From an uncultured Eubacteriales bacterium (GTDB taxonomy: Bacteria > Bacillota > Clostridia > Oscillospirales > Oscillospiraceae): DNA of 42,966 nucleotides. Positions 9,011 through 17,091 of the stretch are shown here, in pieces; within the stretch, counting starts at the first letter, position 1, and every line of letters begins with the position of its first letter. The stretch covers positions 1 to 42,966 of the forward strand of contig CABQNH010000015.1 of NCBI GenBank assembly GCA_902465435.1. Reading direction: 5' to 3'. Both the position numbers and the translations under genes were made by a program. The notes beneath the pieces are model-generated. The model made no database searches and was not told where the DNA came from. It saw nothing but the letters and a program-made list of their open reading frames with translations.

Positions 9011-9952
9011 ATGGATAGAATCATTTGCGTCGTGGGGCCGACGGCCTCCGGAAAGACCGCGCTTGCGGTGCGGCTCGCGCTTGCGCTTTGCGGCGAGGTC
9101 GTGAGCTGCGATTCCATGCAGATTTACCGCCGCATGGACATCGGCACGGCCAAGCCCGCACCTGCTGAGCTTTGCGGCGTCCGGCATCATATGCTGGATG
9201 TGGCCGAGCCAGATGAGTCTTACTCCGTCAGCCGCTTTGTGCAGGAGGCGGATGTGTGCGTGCAGGAGATTCTTGCACGCGGGAAAACGGTGATTTTAGT
9301 GGGCGGCACGGGGCTTTATATCGATGCGCTGGTGGCCGGACGCCGCTTTGCGCCGTATCCGCAGACTGGCAAGCGCGAGGCGCTGGAGCTGCGCGCGGAT
9401 CGGGAGGGAATGCAGGCGCTTTTGCAGGCGCTTCGCGCGGTCGATCCCGATGCGGCCGAGCGGCTGCATCCGGCCGACCGGAAGCGCATCCTGCGCGCGC
9501 TGGAGGTCTATGAGGAGACCGGAAAGACGATCACACAGCACAATCTGGAGACGCAGCAGGTCCCGCCGAAGTATTCCCCCGTGTGGATCGGGCTGGATAT
9601 GCAGCCCCGGCAGCTTCTTTATGACCGCATTGATCTGCGCGTGGATCAAATGCTGCAGGCGGGGCTGTTTTCCGAGGTGCAGGCGCTGCTGCACGAGGGC
9701 GTTCCGATCGAGGCGACCTCCATGCAGGCCATCGGCTATAAGGAAGTGGCGGCCTGCCTGCACGGCGGACTTTCCCGGCAGGATGCCGTGGCGCAGATCA
9801 AAAAGGCGTCGCGGAACTATGCCAAGCGCCAGCTCACCTGGTTCCGGCGCAATCCGGCGATCCATTGGATCACGCGGCAGGAAAATACGACGGAAACGGA
9901 AATATTTGAGAAAGCGCTTGCGGTTGCGACAGCTTTCGACAGGGAAGAGTAA
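9011..9952 (+). CDS. miaA: tRNA dimethylallyltransferase MiaA
   Basis: Transfers dimethylallyl to N6 of A37 in tRNAs reading UNN codons, producing the substrate of MiaB encoded in the divergent operon. The 313-residue protein has P-loop GPTASGKT (9-16), the catalytic-region motif SCDSMQIYRRMDIGTAKP and GGTGLYIDAL. It directly follows mutL (4-bp gap), a conserved mutL-miaA-hfq arrangement. Length and motifs look complete. Confidence 0.96.
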   Translation: MDRIICVVGPTASGKTALAVRLALALCGEVVSCDSMQIYRRMDIGTAKPAPAELCGVRHHMLDVAEPDESYSVSRFVQEADVCVQEILARGKTVILVGGTGLYIDALVAGRRFAPYPQTGKREALELRADREGMQALLQALRAVDPDAAERLHPADRKRILRALEVYEETGKTITQHNLETQQVPPKYSPVWIGLDMQPRQLLYDRIDLRVDQMLQAGLFSEVQALLHEGVPIEATSMQAIGYKEVAACLHGGLSRQDAVAQIKKASRNYAKRQLTWFRRNPAIHWITRQENTTETEIFEKALAVATAFDREE

Positions 9953-9959
9953 CTATAGT

Positions 9960-9998
9960 ATAGGTATTACATCATATAGAAAAAGGAGTAATACCTAT
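9960..9998 (+). promoter_or_regulatory. 11-bp dyad enclosing the hfq ribosome-binding site and start
   Basis: ATAGGTATTAC (9960-9970) is perfectly complementary to GTAATACCTAT (9988-9998). The second arm includes the first two bases of the hfq ATG (9997-9999), and the 17-nt loop holds most of the AAAGGAG ribosome-binding site. Folding in mRNA would bury the start codon. An autoregulatory or thermosensing role is inference; a DNA-binding dyad is the alternative. Confidence 0.6.
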
Positions 9999-10215
9999 GG
10001 CAAACGCAGAAAATCTTCAGGACGTATTTTTGAATCAGATCCGCAGGGACAAGCAGCTTGTTACCGTTTTTCTGATGAACGGCTTCCAGCTCAAGGGCGT
10101 CGTGACCGGCTTCGACAGCTTCGTTGTCGTGCTGGTTTCCGATGGCCGCCAGCAGATGATTTATAAGCACGCCATTTCGACCATTGCGCCGATGACTCCG
10201 GTGCGCTTCGCGTAA
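9997..10215 (+). CDS. hfq: RNA chaperone Hfq
   Basis: An Sm-like hexameric RNA chaperone of 72 residues. It has the Sm1 segment with QDVFLNQIRRDK (the proximal-face Gln), and the Sm2 signature YKHAIS at 56-61. The protein lacks the long acidic tail of enteric Hfq, as is usual in Gram-positives. It follows miaA by 44 bp as in many bacteria. The start is fixed by AAAGGAG 8 nt upstream. A strong intrinsic terminator follows the stop, and an 11-bp dyad spans the start. Confidence 0.97.
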   Translation: MANAENLQDVFLNQIRRDKQLVTVFLMNGFQLKGVVTGFDSFVVVLVSDGRQQMIYKHAISTIAPMTPVRFA

Positions 10216-10229
10216 GCCGGAGGGAAACG

Positions 10230-10270
10230 GCCCCTTTGGCTCACCGAAATGGCGGCCAAAGGGGCTTTTT
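10230..10270 (+). terminator. Intrinsic terminator of hfq
   Basis: GCCCCTTTGGC (10230-10240) pairs perfectly with GCCAAAGGGGC (10255-10265), followed by TTTTT (10266-10270). The 3' arm also contains AAAGGGG, which is the only ribosome-binding site candidate for the gene starting at 10273. Confidence 0.88.
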
Positions 10271-10272
10271 CC

Positions 10273-11496
10273 ATGAAAAAACAGGGCGATCTTTACTTAA
10301 AAATACTGGTGATTGCGCTCGTGTGCGTGATCGTTTTGTACTTTGCGCTCAGTGTCTTTACGGCCTCCGGGCGCACGGTGCAGACAGCGATTGCCACGAT
10401 TTATGAAGCCGGCGATGGGATTTCCACCTCCGGCTATGTCGTGCGTTCCGAGCAGCTGGTGACGGGCGGGGGAGAGATCACGGTGCTCTCGCGCGGCGAG
10501 GGCGAGCGGGTGTCCAAGGGGCAGACCGTCGCCGTCTCTTACCGGGACTCGGACGCGCAAAGCCGTCAGACGCAGATCGAGACGCTGCAGGCGGAGCTGG
10601 AGCAGCTCCAGTACGCCTATAACTATGCCTCGCAGAATACGGATAACGCGTCGCTTGACGCGGATATCGACGGCCTGATCGCACAGACGGCGATTTATAC
10701 TGCAAGACGCAATATGACAAGTCTGGCGGCGTCGGCCGCGCAGCTCAAGACCTATACACTACGGCGCTATACGACGCAGGAGGATTCCGCGACGCTTTGG
10801 GAGTCTATTACGGCGCTTAAGGAGCAAATCGCCACGCTGCAGAGCCAGGCCAATCGCGACAGCGAGCAAATCGCGGCGACGGCCTCCGGCTACTTTTCCG
10901 GCGTGACGGACGGCTACGAGGAAAGCCTGACGCCGGCGCTGCTGCAGACGCTGGATGTGCGTGGCTTTTCCGCACTGGATTCCCTGCAGAAGGCCCTGCC
11001 GCAGAATGCCGTCGGCAAGCTGATTGTTTCGCCGATCTGGTACTATGTGACGACGGCGCCGAGCGATAAAATGGGGAGCTACCGCGCCGGCGATACGCTG
11101 ACGGTCAATTTTGCCTATGAGTTTTACAGCGCGGTCGATATGACGATCGAGCGCATCGGCGAGGACGAAAACGGCATGTGCGTGTTGGTGCTGTCATCGG
11201 CGAACTTCATTCAGAATGCAACCGGTCTGCGCAAGCAGGCGGCGGATATTGTGTTTACGACCTATCGCGGCCTGCGCGTGCCGAAGCAGGCGCTGCACGT
11301 CAATGAAAAGGGCGTCTCCGGCGTCTATGTGCTCGAGGGCGCGGAGGCGACATGGAAGGCGGTCGAGATCCTGCACGACGCGGGCGACTGCTATATCGTG
11401 CGGCTGGACAAGTCCAGCACGCAAAACCTCTGGCCGAACGATGAGATTCTTCTTTCGGAGGAGGAGCTATACAACGGAAAGGTGGTTATCGGCTAA
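10273..11496 (+). CDS. HlyD-like membrane-anchored adaptor protein of the yggS-sepF locus
   Basis: A 407-residue protein with a short cytoplasmic start (MKKQGDLYLK), one transmembrane segment at about residues 10-32 and a large outside part. After the membrane anchor come a biotinyl/lipoyl-like half (GYVVRSEQLV, then GERVSKGQTVA), a coiled-coil-like Gln/Glu-rich region at about 95-200 and a beta-rich C-terminal part (LRVPKQALHVNEKGVSGVYVL). This order is that of HlyD/RND membrane-fusion proteins, but no transporter partner is nearby. An in-frame ATG at 10249 lies inside the hfq terminator, so 10273 is preferred. Its stop overlaps the next start by one base. Function is unknown; a cell-envelope role is suggested by sepF and divIVA next door. 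Confidence 0.75.
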   Translation: MKKQGDLYLKILVIALVCVIVLYFALSVFTASGRTVQTAIATIYEAGDGISTSGYVVRSEQLVTGGGEITVLSRGEGERVSKGQTVAVSYRDSDAQSRQTQIETLQAELEQLQYAYNYASQNTDNASLDADIDGLIAQTAIYTARRNMTSLAASAAQLKTYTLRRYTTQEDSATLWESITALKEQIATLQSQANRDSEQIAATASGYFSGVTDGYEESLTPALLQTLDVRGFSALDSLQKALPQNAVGKLIVSPIWYYVTTAPSDKMGSYRAGDTLTVNFAYEFYSAVDMTIERIGEDENGMCVLVLSSANFIQNATGLRKQAADIVFTTYRGLRVPKQALHVNEKGVSGVYVLEGAEATWKAVEILHDAGDCYIVRLDKSSTQNLWPNDEILLSEEELYNGKVVIG

Positions 11497-12194
11497 TGAC
11501 GATTGCAGAAAACGTCCGGAAACTCCGGGAAGAAATGGAGGCTGCCGCGCTCGCTTCCGGGCGCGACCCCGGCGAGATCCTGCTGTGCGCCGCCACGAAG
11601 ATGAACGACGCGCAGCGCGTGCGCGAGGCGATTGCGGCCGGAGTGGACTGCTGCGGGGAAAACCGCGTGCAGGAGCTGCTGCAGAAGCAGGCAGAGGACG
11701 CATACGCGGGCTGTCCCGTGCATTTCATCGGCCATTTGCAGACGAATAAGGCGGCAAAGGTCGTGGGTGCGGTTTCGCTGATCGCATCGGTCGATCGGCT
11801 GGGACTGCTGGAGCAAATTGACCGGCTGGCCGCGAAAAAGGGGATCCGCCAGGATATTCTTTTTGAGGTCAATATCGGCATGGAGCCGCAGAAATCCGGC
11901 TTTACGGAGGAGGAAACGCGGCAGCTTGCCGCAGATATGGGGAAATACCCCAATGTTTGCCTGCACGGCCTGATGGCGATCCCGCCCGCAGCCGAAAAAA
12001 AGGGAGATAATTTGCGATATTTTGAAAAAATGCGCAATCTGTATGTTGACATAATCGAAAAAAAATACGATAATATCTCTATGGACTGCCTGTCCATGGG
12101 CATGACGGACGACTTCGCCGACGCCATTGCCTGCGGCAGTACCATGGTGCGCGTCGGGACCGCGATCTTCGGCGCGCGCGACTATCAAAAATAG
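11496..12194 (+). CDS. YggS/PLPBP-family pyridoxal-phosphate homeostasis protein
   Basis: A single-domain alanine-racemase-fold protein that binds PLP and buffers its supply; no enzyme activity is established for the family. The 232-residue sequence shows the PLP lysine in CAATKM (K35), the GENRVQEL motif, HFIGHLQTNK, the phosphate-side GLMAIPP and SMGMTDDFADAI, and RVGTAIFG at the end. The start ATG shares one base with the stop of the preceding gene, so the two are probably translationally coupled. Placement immediately before sepF is common in Gram-positive division clusters. Confidence 0.94.
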   Translation: MTIAENVRKLREEMEAAALASGRDPGEILLCAATKMNDAQRVREAIAAGVDCCGENRVQELLQKQAEDAYAGCPVHFIGHLQTNKAAKVVGAVSLIASVDRLGLLEQIDRLAAKKGIRQDILFEVNIGMEPQKSGFTEEETRQLAADMGKYPNVCLHGLMAIPPAAEKKGDNLRYFEKMRNLYVDIIEKKYDNISMDCLSMGMTDDFADAIACGSTMVRVGTAIFGARDYQK

Positions 12195-12233
12195 AGAAAA
12201 ACCGGAAATATAGACACTGGAGGATATACTGTT

Positions 12234-12734
12234 ATGGGATTCATGGATGAAATCAGAAAGCTGACTCGCCCCTATTCCGAAGCCGACGAGGACTTCGATG
12301 ACGATTATGAAGAGGAAGAAGACGTAGAAGAAGAACCCGCCGCAGCGCCCAACCCCAGGCCCGCTTCGGCGCGCCGCTCCGCGTTTGGCGCGGCGGCCAG
12401 CGAGCCGATCAAGTCCGACCGCCGCAGCGTCGGAAAGGTCATGAACATCAACGCCACCACGCAGCTTCAGGTCGTGCTGGTGAAGCCGGATCGGTTTGAG
12501 AACGTTTCCGATATTGCCGACCACCTGCGCGATAAGCGCGCCGTTGTCCTGAATTTGGAGTCTACCAACAAGGACGTCGCGCGCCGTCTGGTCGATTTCC
12601 TGTCCGGCTGTGCTTACGCACTCGACGGAAAGATCAAGAAGGTCGCCATTTCCACCTACATTCTGACGCCGTATAACGTCGATATCGTGGGCGATCTGGT
12701 CGAAGAGCTGGAAAACAGCGGCATGTACTTCTAA
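12234..12734 (+). CDS. sepF: Cell division protein SepF
   Basis: SepF anchors FtsZ to the membrane and bundles it during septum formation. The 166-residue protein begins with a short amphipathic membrane-targeting stretch (MGFMDEIRKL), followed by a very acidic linker (about 14-38) and a Pro/Ala region, then the globular SepF domain at about 70-160 (VLVKPDRFENVSDIADHL, VVLNLES, RRLVDFLSGCAYAL). GGAGG lies 10 nt before the ATG. It sits between yggS and divIVA, the classical order. Confidence 0.95.
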   Translation: MGFMDEIRKLTRPYSEADEDFDDDYEEEEDVEEEPAAAPNPRPASARRSAFGAAASEPIKSDRRSVGKVMNINATTQLQVVLVKPDRFENVSDIADHLRDKRAVVLNLESTNKDVARRLVDFLSGCAYALDGKIKKVAISTYILTPYNVDIVGDLVEELENSGMYF

Positions 12735-12752
12735 GCGAAGGGGGAATCGAGA

Positions 12753-13442
12753 ATGCTGACTCCGCAGGAAGTGCAGGAAACCACCTTGGAGCGCGCCGTA
12801 TTCGGCGGCTATGATATGCGCTCTGTGGATGATTTTCTGGAACCGCTGACCGAGGATTATATTACCCTTTATAAAGAAAACGCTGTTCTCAAGGGCAAGC
12901 TCCGCGTGCTCGTGGAGAAGCTGGAGGAGTACCGCAATCAGGAAACGACGATGAAGAACGCCATCGTCGCCGCACAGAAGACCTGCGACAGCATGGTCGC
13001 CGACGCCGAGCGCAAGTGCGCACAGATGCTTTCCGAGGCGGAACAGAGCGTCAAGAGCAAGACGGAAAACGTCGACCAGGAGGTTTCTCTGGAAACCGAG
13101 CGCCTGGAGCGCGCGAAGGCCGCCGCGTCAGACTTTATTTCGACGGTGGAGGAGGCGGTCAAGAAGCATCTGGATCTGCTTGCTTCTCTCAAAATGATGG
13201 ATCTGACGCCGAAGGAAGCCCCCGCACCCGCCAAAAAGGCATACGACTACGAGTCTGAGAAGGATGAAGCGCCCGTCGGCGCGGATGCCATTGCCAACGA
13301 GATCGAGAGCAATCTGGAGCGTTTGGTCGGCGATGACCTTGGCGATACCAAGACCATGCCGCCCATCCGCGAGAAGAAGACAACCTCCGACAAAACCCGG
13401 AAATTCGACAATTTGCAGTTCGGCAAGAATTTCGAGCTTTGA
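12753..13442 (+). CDS. divIVA: DivIVA-domain cell division/polarity protein
   Basis: The N-terminal about 60 residues match the DivIVA lipid-binding domain (MLTPQEVQETTLERAVFGGY then DMRSVDDFLEPL), in which curved membrane is sensed. Residues about 50-150 are a heptad-like coiled coil rich in Glu/Lys/Ala. The C-terminal part is acidic and low in complexity and ends FDNLQFGKNFEL. At 229 residues it is somewhat longer than B. subtilis DivIVA, mainly in the tail. It is 18 bp after sepF and probably in the same operon; the T-box of ileS follows directly. Confidence 0.92.
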   Translation: MLTPQEVQETTLERAVFGGYDMRSVDDFLEPLTEDYITLYKENAVLKGKLRVLVEKLEEYRNQETTMKNAIVAAQKTCDSMVADAERKCAQMLSEAEQSVKSKTENVDQEVSLETERLERAKAAASDFISTVEEAVKKHLDLLASLKMMDLTPKEAPAPAKKAYDYESEKDEAPVGADAIANEIESNLERLVGDDLGDTKTMPPIREKKTTSDKTRKFDNLQFGKNFEL

Positions 13443-13464
13443 TTCGGAACCCATAAGGAAAACG

Positions 13465-13715
13465 GCTGTGACGAGGCCGAGTATATCGCGCCCTTGCGCC
13501 GCAGAGAGCTGCCGGTCGCTGCAAGGCAGTGCGCAGCGCGATAGAAAATCTCCTCCGAGCTGCCGATCTGAACGGATAGTAGGGTCGGCCGTTTCATGCG
13601 CGTTACGGCATGTTCGAGCGGCAGGGGCACGTTCCCTGCAACAAGAGTGGTACCGCAGAGGCTTATCATGCGCCTTTGTCTCTTTGATGGGGACAAGGGC
13701 GCGTTTTGTTTTTTG
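13465..13715 (+). promoter_or_regulatory. T-box riboswitch (isoleucine specifier) upstream of ileS
   Basis: All main T-box parts can be located. Stem I base: GAGG (13473-13476) with CCTC (13552-13555). Specifier-loop S-turn: AGTA (13480-13483) facing GAA (13544-13546), with TATCGCG/CGCGATA above. Specifier ATC at 13548-13550 (Ile). The conserved antiterminator bulge AGAGTGGTACCGC is at 13645-13656. The terminator stem is 13670-13680 with 13692-13702, followed by GTTTTGTTTTTT. Uncharged tRNA-Ile should favour antitermination and ileS expression. No separate promoter is evident in the short gap after divIVA. Confidence 0.93.
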
Positions 13716-13743
13716 AAAAATTTTCTTCCACAGGAGGATCACA

Positions 13744-16548
13744 ATGGAATACAAGAATACGATCATCACCCCGAAGACCGAGTTCCCGATGCGGGGCGGT
13801 CTGCCTGCGCGCGAGCCGAAGATGCTCGAGGGCTGGAACACGCTCGACCTTTACAACGAGCTGATGAAAAAGAATGCGGGAAAGCCCCGCTTCGTGCTGC
13901 ACGACGGCCCTCCCTTTTCCAACGGCGATATCCACATGGGGCACGCGCTCAATAAGTGCCTGAAGGATTTCATCGTCCGTTCCCATGCCATGCGCGGCTA
14001 CCTGACGCCGTATGTCCCCGGCTGGGATAATCACGGTATGCCCATCGAGTCCGCAATCATCAAGAAGAACAAGCTCAACCGCAAGTCCATGCCCGTGCCG
14101 GAGTTCCGCTCCGCCTGTCATGCGTTTGCGCAGGATTTCATCGACCGTCAGATGGCCGGCTTCCGCCGCCTCGGCGTCGTGGGCGATTGGGAGCATCCTT
14201 ACAAGACCATGAATCCGTCGTTTGAGGCTGAAGAGGTCAAGATTTTCGGCGAGATGTTCAAAAAGGGCTATATTTATAAGGGGCTGAAGCCCGTTTACTG
14301 GTGCCCGAAGGATGAGACCGCGCTGGCCGAGGCGGAGATCGAGTATCAGGACGATCCCTGTACCTCCATCTATGTCAAGTTTGCCGTCAAGGACGATCTC
14401 GGTAAGCTTGCAAAGTACGGCACGGAGAAGACCTTCTTCGTCATCTGGACGACGACCACATGGACGCTGCCCGGCAACCTCGCCATTGCGCTCAACCCGC
14501 GCGATTCTTATGTGCTGGCGCAGGCGGAAAACGGCGAGCGCTATATCGTCGCCGAGGCGCTGCTGGAGAAGACCATGAAGGCCGGCGAGGTGAAGAACTA
14601 CGAAGTGCTTGACCGCTTTGAGGGGAAGTTCTTCGAGTATATGAAGGCGCAGCATCCCTTCCTGGAGCGCGAGTCGCTTCTTGTCTGCGCAGACTATGTT
14701 ACGATGGATTCCGGTACGGGCTGCGTGCATACTGCACCGGGCTTCGGCGCGGACGATTATCAGACCTGCCGCCGTTACGGCATCGACCTCATCGTGCCGG
14801 TGGACGACCGCGGCTACCAGACGAAGGACGCGGGGAAATTTGCGGGCCTTTTCTATGCCGAGTCCAATCAGGCGATTCTTGCCGACCTGAAGGAGAGCGG
14901 CGCGCTCTTCGCCAGCGAGGCGTTCACCCACAGCTATCCGCACTGCTGGCGCTGCAAAAGCCCCATCATCTTCCGCGCGACGCCGCAGTGGTTCTGCTCG
15001 GTGGATTCGTTCAAGGACGCGGCCGTCGCTGCCTGCGAGGATGTGCGCTGGCTGCCGGCCTGGGGCAAGGATCGCATGATCTCCATGATCCGCGAGCGCG
15101 CCGACTGGTGCATTTCGCGCCAGCGCCGCTGGGGACTTCCCATCCCGGTGTTCTATTGCAGGCACTGCGGCAAACCCGTCTGCACGGACGAGACGATCGC
15201 TGCCATTTCCGACCTGTTTGCAGAGCACGGCTCGAACATCTGGTTTGAAAAGGACGCGATGGAACTGATCCCCGAGGGCTTCACCTGCCCGCACTGCGGC
15301 GGCAGCGAGTTTGACAAGGAGACGGACACGCTCGACGGCTGGTTCGACTCCGGCTCGACGCATATCTGCTCCATGCAGAAGGATCAGGGCTTCTGGCCGG
15401 CGGATGTCTATCTGGAGGGCGCCGATCAGTACCGCGGCTGGTTCCAGTCGAGCCTTCTGACCGCCGTCGGCGCGCTGGATCGCGGCGCACCCTTCCGCCA
15501 GTGCCTGACGCACGGCTGGACGGTGGACGGCGAGGGGCGCGCGATGCATAAATCCGCCGGAAACGGCGTTGACCCGGCGGAGCTGATCCGTGATTTCGGC
15601 GCGGACATTATCCGCCTCTGGGCAGGCTCCTCGGATTATCATGCCGACGTCCGCTGCTCGAAGGAGATTTTCAAGCAGCTTTCGCAGAACTATCTCAAGT
15701 TCCGCAACACGGCGCGCTATTGCCTCGGCAACCTCGACGGCTTTGACGCGAACGATCTGGTTGCGCCGGAGGATATGCTCGAGCTGGATCGCTGGGCGAT
15801 CACCCGGCTCAACGCCCTGACGGAGGCCTGCCTGAAGGCGTATGACAACTATGAATTCCATGTAGTCTCCCACCTGATGAACGACTTCTGCGTGGTGGAG
15901 CTGTCGCAGTTCTATTTTGACATTCTCAAGGATCGTCTGTACTGCGAGGAGCGCAACGGCCTCAAGCGCCGCAGCGCGCAGACCGCGCTTTATCTGATCG
16001 TTGATACGATGGCGAAGCTTTTCGCGCCGATTCTGGCCTTTACGGCGGATGAAATCTGGCTCAACATGCCGCACCGCGACGGCGACGACGCCCGCAATAT
16101 CCTGCTCAATGAGATGAACAAGCCGTTTACGCAGTATGCGCTGAGCGCGCAGGATATGGAAAAGTGGGACGTGGTCATTCGCCTGCGCGAGGACGTCAAC
16201 GGCGTGCTGGAGCAGGCGCGCGCGGAAAAGCGCATCGGCAAGGCGCTGGAGGCACACGTTTCGCTGCACGCGGAGGATGACGCGGCAAGGGCGGCGCTGG
16301 CGGCGGTTTCTGGCCTGAAGCTTTCCGAGCTGTTCCTTGTATCCGATTGCGACGTTGAGAAGGCGTCCGAGGACGCGGCGGTTTCCGGCCATGGCGGCAA
16401 TTATCCCGGTCTGCGCATCGAGGTTTCCAATGCACGCGGCGTAAAGTGCCCGCGCTGCTGGATGCACTCTGTCCACGCCGATGAAAACGGTCTTTGCCCG
16501 CGCTGCGCGGCGGTCGTGGCGAAGCTTCCGGCGGAAGAACTTGAATAA
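13744..16548 (+). CDS. ileS: Isoleucyl-tRNA synthetase
   Basis: Class I synthetase charging tRNA-Ile, with editing domain. The 934-residue protein shows the HIGH motif as HMGH (64-67), the CP1 editing region with WTTTTWTLPGN, and a catalytic loop AMHKSAGN (600-607), where the usual KMSKS is changed to MHKSA. A C-terminal zinc finger has cysteines at 902, 905, 918 and 921. CACAGGAGG precedes the ATG, and expression is controlled by the Ile T-box just upstream. The TAA stop overlaps the rlmH ATG by one base. Confidence 0.97.
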   Translation: MEYKNTIITPKTEFPMRGGLPAREPKMLEGWNTLDLYNELMKKNAGKPRFVLHDGPPFSNGDIHMGHALNKCLKDFIVRSHAMRGYLTPYVPGWDNHGMPIESAIIKKNKLNRKSMPVPEFRSACHAFAQDFIDRQMAGFRRLGVVGDWEHPYKTMNPSFEAEEVKIFGEMFKKGYIYKGLKPVYWCPKDETALAEAEIEYQDDPCTSIYVKFAVKDDLGKLAKYGTEKTFFVIWTTTTWTLPGNLAIALNPRDSYVLAQAENGERYIVAEALLEKTMKAGEVKNYEVLDRFEGKFFEYMKAQHPFLERESLLVCADYVTMDSGTGCVHTAPGFGADDYQTCRRYGIDLIVPVDDRGYQTKDAGKFAGLFYAESNQAILADLKESGALFASEAFTHSYPHCWRCKSPIIFRATPQWFCSVDSFKDAAVAACEDVRWLPAWGKDRMISMIRERADWCISRQRRWGLPIPVFYCRHCGKPVCTDETIAAISDLFAEHGSNIWFEKDAMELIPEGFTCPHCGGSEFDKETDTLDGWFDSGSTHICSMQKDQGFWPADVYLEGADQYRGWFQSSLLTAVGALDRGAPFRQCLTHGWTVDGEGRAMHKSAGNGVDPAELIRDFGADIIRLWAGSSDYHADVRCSKEIFKQLSQNYLKFRNTARYCLGNLDGFDANDLVAPEDMLELDRWAITRLNALTEACLKAYDNYEFHVVSHLMNDFCVVELSQFYFDILKDRLYCEERNGLKRRSAQTALYLIVDTMAKLFAPILAFTADEIWLNMPHRDGDDARNILLNEMNKPFTQYALSAQDMEKWDVVIRLREDVNGVLEQARAEKRIGKALEAHVSLHAEDDAARAALAAVSGLKLSELFLVSDCDVEKASEDAAVSGHGGNYPGLRIEVSNARGVKCPRCWMHSVHADENGLCPRCAAVVAKLPAEELE

Positions 16549-17030
16549 TGTTTTCCATTACGCTTTTGGCGGTCGGGAAGCTGAAGGAACGGTTTTACGC
16601 CGAGGCGGTGCAGGAGTATGAGAAGCGGCTGCGCGGCTATTGCCGCTTCCAGCTCGTGGAGCTTCCGGAGCAGCGCCTGCCGGAGGATCCCAATGCGGCG
16701 GAGATCGCAGCGGGTCTGGCGGCAGAGGCGGCACGCATTCGCGCCGCCATCCCCAAGGGGAGCTATCTGTGCGTGTTTACGCCGGAGGGAAAGCAGCTTT
16801 CCTCCGAGGCGTTCGCCGAAAAGCTGCGTGCTGTGAAAAATGCGGGAAGGAGCGCGGCCTGCTTTGTGATCGGCTCGTCCTTCGGGCTGGATCCGTCCGT
16901 TAAGCGGCAGGCGGAGCTTTGCCTGTCCTTCAGTCCGATGACCTTCCCGCACCATCTGTTCCGCATTATGGCGCTGGAGCAGCTTTACCGCGCCGAGACG
17001 ATTCAGGCCGGAACGAAATATCATAAGTAG
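16548..17030 (+). CDS. rlmH: 23S rRNA (pseudouridine1915-N3)-methyltransferase RlmH
   Basis: SPOUT-class methyltransferase that modifies pseudouridine 1915 in helix 69 of 23S rRNA on assembled ribosomes. The 160-residue protein has the typical start (MFSITLLAVGKLKERFYAEA), FVIGSSFGLDPSVK, the knot region LSFSPMTFPHHLFR and the conserved end AGTKYHK. Its start overlaps the ileS stop, so it is probably coupled to ileS and under the same T-box. A 9-bp GC hairpin follows the stop. Confidence 0.96.
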   Translation: MFSITLLAVGKLKERFYAEAVQEYEKRLRGYCRFQLVELPEQRLPEDPNAAEIAAGLAAEAARIRAAIPKGSYLCVFTPEGKQLSSEAFAEKLRAVKNAGRSAACFVIGSSFGLDPSVKRQAELCLSFSPMTFPHHLFRIMALEQLYRAETIQAGTKYHK

Positions 17031-17034
17031 GCGA

Positions 17035-17058
17035 CCCGGCGGGGAATTGCCCGCCGGG
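17035..17058 (+). terminator. GC-rich hairpin after rlmH
   Basis: CCCGGCGGG (17035-17043) pairs with CCCGCCGGG (17050-17058) across GAATTG. There is no U-run, so readthrough into the ROK gene is likely. Confidence 0.45.
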
Positions 17059-17091
17059 CGCGCAGGAAACATCCGGAGAGGAAGGATTGGA

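Noticed and set aside
10249..10272. Earlier start for the HlyD-like gene at 10249
   Set aside because: That ATG lies in the loop of the hfq terminator, has no ribosome-binding site and adds residues that do not fit the membrane-anchor start.
13666..16476. Very long minus-strand open frame opposite ileS
   Set aside because: It is a mirror of a GC-rich, strongly recognised ileS frame; its protein is Arg/His/Ala-rich with no recognisable domain and no ribosome-binding site.
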